In this document: positions 27,464-33,796 of the stretch, piece after piece
Layout: every line of letters begins with the position of its first letter
How positions within the stretch are numbered: the first letter of the stretch is position 1
Source: Nitrospirota bacterium
Lineage (GTDB): Bacteria; Nitrospirota; Thermodesulfovibrionia; Thermodesulfovibrionales; JdFR-85
DNA: 33,796 nucleotides
Direction of reading: 5' to 3'
Assembly (NCBI GenBank): GCA_015492515.1
Contig: WGEZ01000138.1
Location: forward strand, 1 to 33,796
Notes under the pieces: generated by a model
What the model saw: the letters and a program-made list of their open reading frames with translations, nothing else
Told to the model about the DNA's origin: nothing
Databases searched by the model: none
Translations under genes and position numbers: made by a program

Positions 27464-30207
27464 GGATCTCCGTCTCGATGATCACGTTGAACGAGGCGAG
27501 GCACATAGGGAGGGCCCTTAGCTCGTGTACATTCGCCGATGAGATAGTGGTCGTGGACGGTGGGAGCACCGACGGCACCCTTGAGATCCTGAGCTCCTTC
27601 GACAGGGTCAGGCTGGTACAGCATCCCTGGGAGGGCCACTTCGGGAGACAGAGGCAGATCTCCCTGGAGAATTGCACGGGAGACTGGATCGTGCGGCTCG
27701 ATGCAGACGAGGTCTTCTCCGAGGAGTTCGAGAGAGGGATCAGGCCCCTCCTGGAATCGACACCGCCCGGTGTGGTGGGCTACAAGGTGAGGAAGTGCAA
27801 CCTGGTGGGGAGCGAGGACTTCTACGCGAAGGCCCATGACCGCTACGAAGACACACCGAGGATCTGGCGGAACAACCCCGGGGTCAGGTGGGAACGCCAT
27901 GTCCACGAGATACCCGTCGGCCTCGCCGGAGAGATCGCCTGCTGGGACGTCTATATCGTCCACTACAACATCATCGACAGGGAGCGCTTCGAGAGGAAAG
28001 GAAGGTTCTATTCGAACATCCCGGGAAGCGGGTTTGAACGACCGGAGGACCTCTACTACAGGGAGTACGACATCCAGCCGAGACCGCGAAGGAGCAGGGT
28101 CTCGCCCCATGTGCCCCCCTTCGAGACGGAGGGAGAAGAGGGGAGAGGCCTGAAGGTCGCGATAGTTCGCGGGCCCAACCTGAACCCCTGGGAGATGCAG
28201 AACTACGAGGCCCTGACGGACCGGTTCGACGTTACGGCCTACACCACCACGGAGCCCAGCTTCGATATAAGAGGGATCAAGCTCCCCGTGGTCAAGCTCC
28301 CGCCCCATCCGGATCACCCGGCATACATGATGGGGCTGGAGTTCGCGCTCTTCGACAAAGACCTCATCTACACGGCCGACACGACCTGGATCTTCTCGCA
28401 CCAGGCCGTCATGATAAAGGAGAAGTTCGGCACACCCGTCGTCTGTCTGCAATGGGAGAATATCCCCTTTGCCTATGAGGAGGACGAGCGGATAAGGTTG
28501 GCCAAGAGGAGGGTCCGGCAGGAGGCCGATCACTTTGTCGCCGTGACGGAGAGGGCGAGGGAGGCCTTGATGCTGGAGGGTGTTCCTCCGGAGAGGATAA
28601 CCGTGATCCCGATGGGTATAGATATCGAGAGGTTCAGGCCCGAAAGGGCAGCCGGTCTCGGGCTCAGGAGGGAACTCGGCATCGACCCTGAAGAGAAGGT
28701 CGTACTCTTTACGGGGAGGATCGTATGGGAGAAGGGGATCTACGACCTGGTCCATGCGGCACGGCTCGTCCTCCGGCGGATAGGCGGTGATGCGGTAAGG
28801 TTCGTCGTCGTGGGGAGGGGACCGGAGCTGGCGGCGGTGAAGCAACGGGTGCGGGAGCTATCGATGGAGGACTCCTTCCTCTTCATGGAGAGCTGTCCCT
28901 ACCACGAGATACACAGGATGTACAACCTCGCCGATCTCTTTGTGCTTCCGAGCATCTCCACGAGGATGTGGAAGGAGCAGTTCGGGATGGTGCTGATAGA
29001 GGCGATGGCCTGCGGCGTCGCCGTTGTCTCGACCCACTCCGGCTCCATCGCCGAGGTGGTGGGTGATGCAGGCGTTCTCGTGCATCCCAATGATCCAGGA
29101 CCTCTTTCCTCGGCGCTGATCGAGCTGCTCCGTGACGACGAGAAGAGGAGGGCCCTGGGTGGCAGGGGTCGGGAGAGGGTTGAATCAAGGTTCAACGCCA
29201 GAAGGGTCTCGGAGAGGATAGGGGAGCTCTTCGAGGCCCTCCTGGAAGAGAGGGCCGGGGATCGCAAGGCGAAGGCGACTTCCGTGGCAGGCCCCGCTGT
29301 CTCATCGGTCAGCGACGGCGGTTACCACGGCCAGGAGAGGAACGACGTGGAGACCGTAATCCCCGGGGGTATAGAGAGGGTACTGGATGTGGGTTGCGGA
29401 GAGGGCATCCTCGGCAGGAAGCTCCTCCGGAAGGGAGCAACAGAGGTGGTCGGTGTGGACATCGTCCCGGAGGTCTGCAGGAAGGCGGAAGAGAACCTGA
29501 CGAGGGTCATATGCGGAGACATAGAGGAGATCGACCTCCCCTTCGATGAGGGTTATTTCGACTGCATGATCTTCGCCGATGTCCTGGAACACCTCAGGGA
29601 CCCCCTCGCGGCCCTGAGGAGACTGAAGCGCTACCTTGCCGACCACGGCACGATAGTGGCCAGCATCCCCAACGTGAGGTACTTCAAGGTCCTGGTCATG
29701 CTGGCGGAAGGACGCTGGGAGTACAGGGACCGGGGCATCCTGGACAGGACCCACCTGAGGTTCTTCACCAGGAAGGAGATGGAGCTCCTCTTTGCAGGGG
29801 CGGGACTGGAGATAACGGGGATAACGGAGAACCTGGACCCCTCCTACGGCCTGATCCAGGACCCCCTTGCCGGAGAGATATCCCTGGGCAGGATCTCCCT
29901 GAAGGACCTCTCCCCTGAGGAGCTGAAGGACCTCTTCGTCTTCCAGTACCTGATAAGGGCGCAGAAGGCGGAGCAGAGGCTGAAGGGCCTGAAGACCGCT
30001 GTCCGGGCAGAGGACCTTGAAGAGGGCAGGAGGGTGCTCGAGGGACATCTGGAGCTCCATCCTGCCGACCTGGAGGCCCTCTACAGGCATGCCGAGGTCT
30101 GCTACAGGCTCGGTCTGGTGGAGAAGGCCCTTGAGAGCCTTGACAGGCTCCTCGTCTTCGAGCCGGAGAGGCCGGAGGCGCTCGCCCTGAGGAAGAAGAT
30201 GGAGTAG
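27460..30207 (+). CDS. Four-module protein: GT2, GT4, SAM methyltransferase and TPR-like C-terminus
   Basis: 'MRISVSMITLNEARHIGRALSSCTFADEIVVVDGGSTDGTLEIL' GT2; 'VVLFTGRIVWEKGIYDLVHAA...EQFGMVLIEAMACGVAVVSTHSGSIAEVVGD' GT4; 'RVLDVGCGEGILGRKLLRKGATEVVGVDI' MTase. ATG 27460 (ATGA overlap with previous stop) preferred over 27331. Confidence 0.88.
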   Translation: MRISVSMITLNEARHIGRALSSCTFADEIVVVDGGSTDGTLEILSSFDRVRLVQHPWEGHFGRQRQISLENCTGDWIVRLDADEVFSEEFERGIRPLLESTPPGVVGYKVRKCNLVGSEDFYAKAHDRYEDTPRIWRNNPGVRWERHVHEIPVGLAGEIACWDVYIVHYNIIDRERFERKGRFYSNIPGSGFERPEDLYYREYDIQPRPRRSRVSPHVPPFETEGEEGRGLKVAIVRGPNLNPWEMQNYEALTDRFDVTAYTTTEPSFDIRGIKLPVVKLPPHPDHPAYMMGLEFALFDKDLIYTADTTWIFSHQAVMIKEKFGTPVVCLQWENIPFAYEEDERIRLAKRRVRQEADHFVAVTERAREALMLEGVPPERITVIPMGIDIERFRPERAAGLGLRRELGIDPEEKVVLFTGRIVWEKGIYDLVHAARLVLRRIGGDAVRFVVVGRGPELAAVKQRVRELSMEDSFLFMESCPYHEIHRMYNLADLFVLPSISTRMWKEQFGMVLIEAMACGVAVVSTHSGSIAEVVGDAGVLVHPNDPGPLSSALIELLRDDEKRRALGGRGRERVESRFNARRVSERIGELFEALLEERAGDRKAKATSVAGPAVSSVSDGGYHGQERNDVETVIPGGIERVLDVGCGEGILGRKLLRKGATEVVGVDIVPEVCRKAEENLTRVICGDIEEIDLPFDEGYFDCMIFADVLEHLRDPLAALRRLKRYLADHGTIVASIPNVRYFKVLVMLAEGRWEYRDRGILDRTHLRFFTRKEMELLFAGAGLEITGITENLDPSYGLIQDPLAGEISLGRISLKDLSPEELKDLFVFQYLIRAQKAEQRLKGLKTAVRAEDLEEGRRVLEGHLELHPADLEALYRHAEVCYRLGLVEKALESLDRLLVFEPERPEALALRKKME

Positions 30208-30211
30208 CTCC

Positions 30212-31993
30212 GTGGAGGAAAGGCCCTTCGAGAAGAACATGGAGGTCCTGAGCACCCGGGACCCCGGGCTGGCGGCATTGATCGCGGCTGCAGGGAGGGG
30301 AGGCGACCTCCGTCCCTGCACCTCGAGGACGGGCCACCCCGTCCTGAAGGCGTCGGGCATCGCCCTCCACAGCCTCTATGACCCGCTGGGGGAAGCGGAG
30401 GCGTGGCTCGGGCATTACAGGGAGAGGATCGAAGGGGCCTCCACGGTGGCCGTCCTCGGCTTCGGCCTGGGCTACCACGTCATCGAGCTCTGCAGGGCGA
30501 CGGAGAAGGAGGTGGTCGTCTTCGAACCGAGGGTGGACATCCTCAGGACCGCCCTCGAGCTTCTGGACCTCACCGCCGTCCTCTCCAGGGTGAGGCTCGT
30601 CACGGACGAGGGACCGCCTCCAGGGATGAGGGGGTTCACGATCGTGAGACATGAACCGTCGATCAACCTCTCCCCCGGTTATTTTGAGAGGCTCCTCGGA
30701 AGGCTTCAGGTCCTTCAGACCTTCGACAGGGGGCTGAGGATCATGGTCGTGGGCCCGATCTACGGCGGTTCACTCCCGACAGCGCGGTACTGTGCGGATG
30801 CCCTCAGGCGGCTCGGCCACAGGGTGGACTTCGTCGACAACAGCCTCTACAGGGACGCCTTCCTCGGCATCGAGAGGATTACGGGCAACAGGACCCACAG
30901 GAATCAACTGACGGAGCTCTTCGTTGACTTCGCCTCCGAGGCCGTGATTGCAAGGTGTGCCGAGTTCAAGCCTGACCTCGTCTTCGCCCTCGCCCAGGCA
31001 CCCCTGGCGGCGGCCTCCCTCAGAAAGCTCACCGACTGCAGGGTCCCGACGGCCTTCTGGTTCGTAGAGGACTACAGGCACCTGGAGTACTGGAAGGAGA
31101 TCGCCCCTCTTTACAGCTACTTCTTCACCATCCAGAGGGGCCGGTTCTTCGAGGAGCTGAAGGCCGGAGGGGTGAAGGACCCCCGTTACCTCCCGCTCGC
31201 CGCCTCCCCCGGGGTCCACAGGAGGCTCAGGCTCGACCCCGGGGAGCAGCGACGGTACGGAAGCGACGTATCCTTCGTGGGCGCCGGTTACCACAACAGG
31301 AGGGTCCTCTTCACCGGCCTGCTCGACTTCGACTTCAAGATCTGGGGGAGTGAGTGGGACGTGAACTCACCCCTCGGGGACCGCATCCAGGACTCCGGCA
31401 GGTGGGTGGAGACGGAGGAGGCGGTGAAGATATTCAACGCCACGAAGGTCAACATAAACCTCCATTCCTCCGCATACCGCGACGGGATCGACCCCTACGG
31501 TGATTTCGTCAACCCCAGGACGTTCGAGATCGCCGCCTGCGGAGCCTTCCAGCTCGTCGACTACCGCTCGGAGCTGCCGGAACTTCTCGAGCCGGGCAGG
31601 GAGATAGTCTGTTTCGAGGACCTGGACGACCTGCGGGGAAAGATCAGGTATTATCTGGAGAGGCCGGAGGAGAGGGAGGCGATCGCCTCCCGCGGCAGGG
31701 AGAGGGTGGCCAGGGACCATACCTATGAGCAGAGGATGGAAGAGATGCTCCAGTTCGTGCTTGACAGGGGCTATGAACCGCCGCCGTGGAGTTCGGAGCT
31801 TGCCGGCGTGGAGACCCTCATCGAGTCAGCCGGCGAGGGGACGGAGCTCGGCCGGTATCTCTCCCGGTTCGAGGGCAGGATAGGTCTTGACGAGATCGTG
31901 GAGGCGATAAACTCCGGAGACGCGTCCCTCTCCGAGGTGGAGAAGATATTCCTGCTGATGGAGGAGATGAGGAAGGTCTACCTGAAGGGTTAG
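30212..31993 (+). CDS. Maf-like N-terminal Rossmann domain fused to CgeB-like glycosyltransferase (paralog of 22152..23849)
   Basis: 'IALHSLYDPLGEAEAWLGHYRERIEGASTVAVLGFGLGYHVIELCRATEKEVVVFEPRVDILRTAL'; C-term 'FVNPRTFEIAACGAFQLVDYRSELPELLEPGREIVCFEDLDDLRGKIRYYLERPEEREAIASRGRERVARDHTYEQRM'. Confidence 0.78.
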   Translation: MEERPFEKNMEVLSTRDPGLAALIAAAGRGGDLRPCTSRTGHPVLKASGIALHSLYDPLGEAEAWLGHYRERIEGASTVAVLGFGLGYHVIELCRATEKEVVVFEPRVDILRTALELLDLTAVLSRVRLVTDEGPPPGMRGFTIVRHEPSINLSPGYFERLLGRLQVLQTFDRGLRIMVVGPIYGGSLPTARYCADALRRLGHRVDFVDNSLYRDAFLGIERITGNRTHRNQLTELFVDFASEAVIARCAEFKPDLVFALAQAPLAAASLRKLTDCRVPTAFWFVEDYRHLEYWKEIAPLYSYFFTIQRGRFFEELKAGGVKDPRYLPLAASPGVHRRLRLDPGEQRRYGSDVSFVGAGYHNRRVLFTGLLDFDFKIWGSEWDVNSPLGDRIQDSGRWVETEEAVKIFNATKVNINLHSSAYRDGIDPYGDFVNPRTFEIAACGAFQLVDYRSELPELLEPGREIVCFEDLDDLRGKIRYYLERPEEREAIASRGRERVARDHTYEQRMEEMLQFVLDRGYEPPPWSSELAGVETLIESAGEGTELGRYLSRFEGRIGLDEIVEAINSGDASLSEVEKIFLLMEEMRKVYLKG

Positions 31994-31995
31994 CA

Positions 31996-33720
31996 ATGAA
32001 GGAGGCACTCGTCATAAACCTCACCAGGATGGGCGACCTGATACAGACCACCCCCGTGATCTGCGGGCTGAAGGAGAGGTATCCGGGCGTGCGGGTGACC
32101 CTCCTTGTCAACTCCGCCTTCTCGGAGATCTGCGGCTTCATCCCCTTCATCGACAGGCTCATCGTCTTCGACATAAGGGGCCTGCTGAGGATGCTCAGGG
32201 ATGAAAGGGACGGGATCGTGAAGGCCTACAGATACATAGAGGGGCTGCTCGCCGAGGTGAACGACACCGCCTATGACGTTGCGATAAACTTCACCCACTC
32301 CACGGACAGCGCGGTCCTGATGTCGCTGATCCGGGCCAGGGAGAAGCGGGGGGTCGGCATCGACGAAAAGGGCTTCAGCGTCAAGAGGCATCCCTGGATA
32401 AGGTACTTCTTCAACGTGATCCCCGGCAGGGAGTACAACCCCTTCCACCTCTGCGACATGCATCTGAAGGTGGGCGGGGTGATGCCCTCCGAGAGGGGGC
32501 TCCGTCTCGACGTCCCCGGCGACATCGAGGAATGGATGGGGATGACCCTGGAGAAGGAGGGGGTCGGAGAGGGTGAGCTCCTGATAGGGCTTCAGCTCGG
32601 TGCGAGCGCAGAGGACAAGCGCTGGCCCGTCTCCTCCTTTGCAGCACTGGCCAGGAGGCTCACCGGGTCGCTCGGTGCAAGGGTCGTCCTCACCGGCTCG
32701 GCCGGAGAGGCAGGTCTCGGAAGGGAGTTCGAGGCCCTCTACGGAAGGGGAACGATCAACCTGATCGGCAAGACCGACCTCAGGGAGCTCGCTGCATTGA
32801 TAAAGAGGTGCGATCTCTTCATAAGCAACGACACCGGCCCCCTCCATATAGCCACCGCCGTGGGGACAAGGACGGTGAACATCTCCCTGGCATCGGTCAA
32901 CTTCAGGGAGACCGGCCCTTACGGCGAGGGGCACTATGTGGTGGCGCCCGACATCCCCTGCAGCCCCTGCGGCTTCATGCTCGATTGCAAGGACACGGTC
33001 TGCAAGGAGCTGATAAAGGCCGGGAACGTCTTCGACCTCGTGGAGCGGGTGCTCCGGGAAGGCATGCTGGAGGGGATCGAGGACTCCCCGCTCTGGAGGG
33101 ACGTCCAGGTCTACGGCTCGTACTTCGATCGCGACGGTCTGATCGATTACCGACCCCTGATAAGGAGGCCCCTCAAGAGGGAGCTCCTCTACAACCATAT
33201 CTACCGGCGGACCTGGACCACCGTGCTCGACGCCCCTCCGGTGGCGGAGGGGATCGAGGAGGCCTGCCGGGCCGTCGCCGAAAGGCTCCGTTCCTGGTAC
33301 ACGGAACGGTCCGTGACGGCCGTCCTCGACTCCCTCGACGAGGACATGGCTGCACTCACAAGGCTCCTCGGCGTCGCTGAAGAGGCGCAGGCAAGGGTCA
33401 CCCTGATAAGCAGGGAGGCCGGCCGGCCCTCCCCGGATATCCAGTGGATAAAGGAGACCTGGGCCGATGTCCCCTCCCTGGACCGGGAGATAGAGACCAT
33501 CGGCCACACCTGCCGGCCCCTCAGGCCCATGACGGTGATCTTCAGGTACGGGAAGGAGGCCCTGGAGGGGGAGGGGCTTCTTGAGCAGGCGGAGGAGACA
33601 CGACGCCTCTACCACGAGCTGAAGGCCCACGCGTCGATGATCCTGGAGATCCTGAAGGGGTTGCGGGAGCGGTTCGGCTGCGGCAGATCGGCCCCGGAGC
33701 TGACCTCGACGAGCGGATGA
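31996..33720 (+). CDS. GT9 (heptosyltransferase-like) family glycosyltransferase with a C-terminal extension
   Basis: 'ALVINLTRMGDLIQTTPVICGLKERYPGVRVTLLVNSAF', 'GLQLGASAEDKRWPVSSFAALARRL', 'CDLFISNDTGPLHIATAVGTRTVNI', 'PCSPCGFMLDCKDTVC'. About 200 aa C-terminal not recognised. Confidence 0.9.
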   Translation: MKEALVINLTRMGDLIQTTPVICGLKERYPGVRVTLLVNSAFSEICGFIPFIDRLIVFDIRGLLRMLRDERDGIVKAYRYIEGLLAEVNDTAYDVAINFTHSTDSAVLMSLIRAREKRGVGIDEKGFSVKRHPWIRYFFNVIPGREYNPFHLCDMHLKVGGVMPSERGLRLDVPGDIEEWMGMTLEKEGVGEGELLIGLQLGASAEDKRWPVSSFAALARRLTGSLGARVVLTGSAGEAGLGREFEALYGRGTINLIGKTDLRELAALIKRCDLFISNDTGPLHIATAVGTRTVNISLASVNFRETGPYGEGHYVVAPDIPCSPCGFMLDCKDTVCKELIKAGNVFDLVERVLREGMLEGIEDSPLWRDVQVYGSYFDRDGLIDYRPLIRRPLKRELLYNHIYRRTWTTVLDAPPVAEGIEEACRAVAERLRSWYTERSVTAVLDSLDEDMAALTRLLGVAEEAQARVTLISREAGRPSPDIQWIKETWADVPSLDREIETIGHTCRPLRPMTVIFRYGKEALEGEGLLEQAEETRRLYHELKAHASMILEILKGLRERFGCGRSAPELTSTSG

Positions 33721-33761
33721 AGGGAGGCATCTCCTGGTCCGGGTTCCTTACGGCTGATTTC

Positions 33762-33770
33762 TGATATAAT
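33762..33770 (+). promoter_or_regulatory. Extended -10 promoter element (TGATATAAT) at window end
   Basis: TGnTATAAT perfect match in a GC-rich background, 40 nt after the last stop; no convincing -35. Confidence 0.45.
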
Positions 33771-33796
33771 ACCGCAACGAAGGGGCGGGCGGGAGC

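Noticed and set aside
1-33796. CRISPR arrays, transposases, integrases, rRNA or tRNA genes
   Set aside because: No regularly spaced repeats, transposase-like proteins or RNA gene signatures were seen on either strand by eye.

Overview
This is a GC-rich bacterial window with dense, almost entirely plus-strand coding. The left third is a flagellar/chemotaxis block: a divergent CheW-CheZ fusion (minus strand), then flagellin, FlaG, FliD, FliS and a FliT/FlgN-like chaperone. From about 5.4 kb to 33.7 kb there is a long, tightly packed locus, probably for flagellin or surface-glycan decoration. It encodes a DegT aminotransferase fused to a sulfotransferase, a radical SAM enzyme, methyltransferases, a WbqC-like protein, glycosyltransferases of several families (GT2, GT4, CgeB-like, GT9), a NodU/CmcH-type carbamoyltransferase, an SGNH hydrolase, an AsnB-type amidotransferase and a second sulfotransferase. 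A methyl-accepting chemotaxis protein sits in the middle. The most notable observations are: (1) the CheW-CheZ fusion; (2) a flagellin leader with a strong sigma28-like promoter, two perfect GGA-loop hairpins and a CsrA-like Shine-Dalgarno site; (3) a back-to-back pair of sigma28-like promoters; (4) a sigma54-like promoter before the glycan locus; (5) an MCP with a C-terminal, predicted cytoplasmic, PhnD-like ligand-binding domain, and a sigma28-like promoter overlapping the preceding gene's stop codon; (6) two paralogous proteins joining a Maf-like N-terminal Rossmann domain to a CgeB-like glycosyltransferase, each following a TPR-ended glycosyltransferase fusion; (7) two small ORFs missing from the ORF track that flank the carbamoyltransferase. 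All family calls come from motif recognition by eye. No searches were run.
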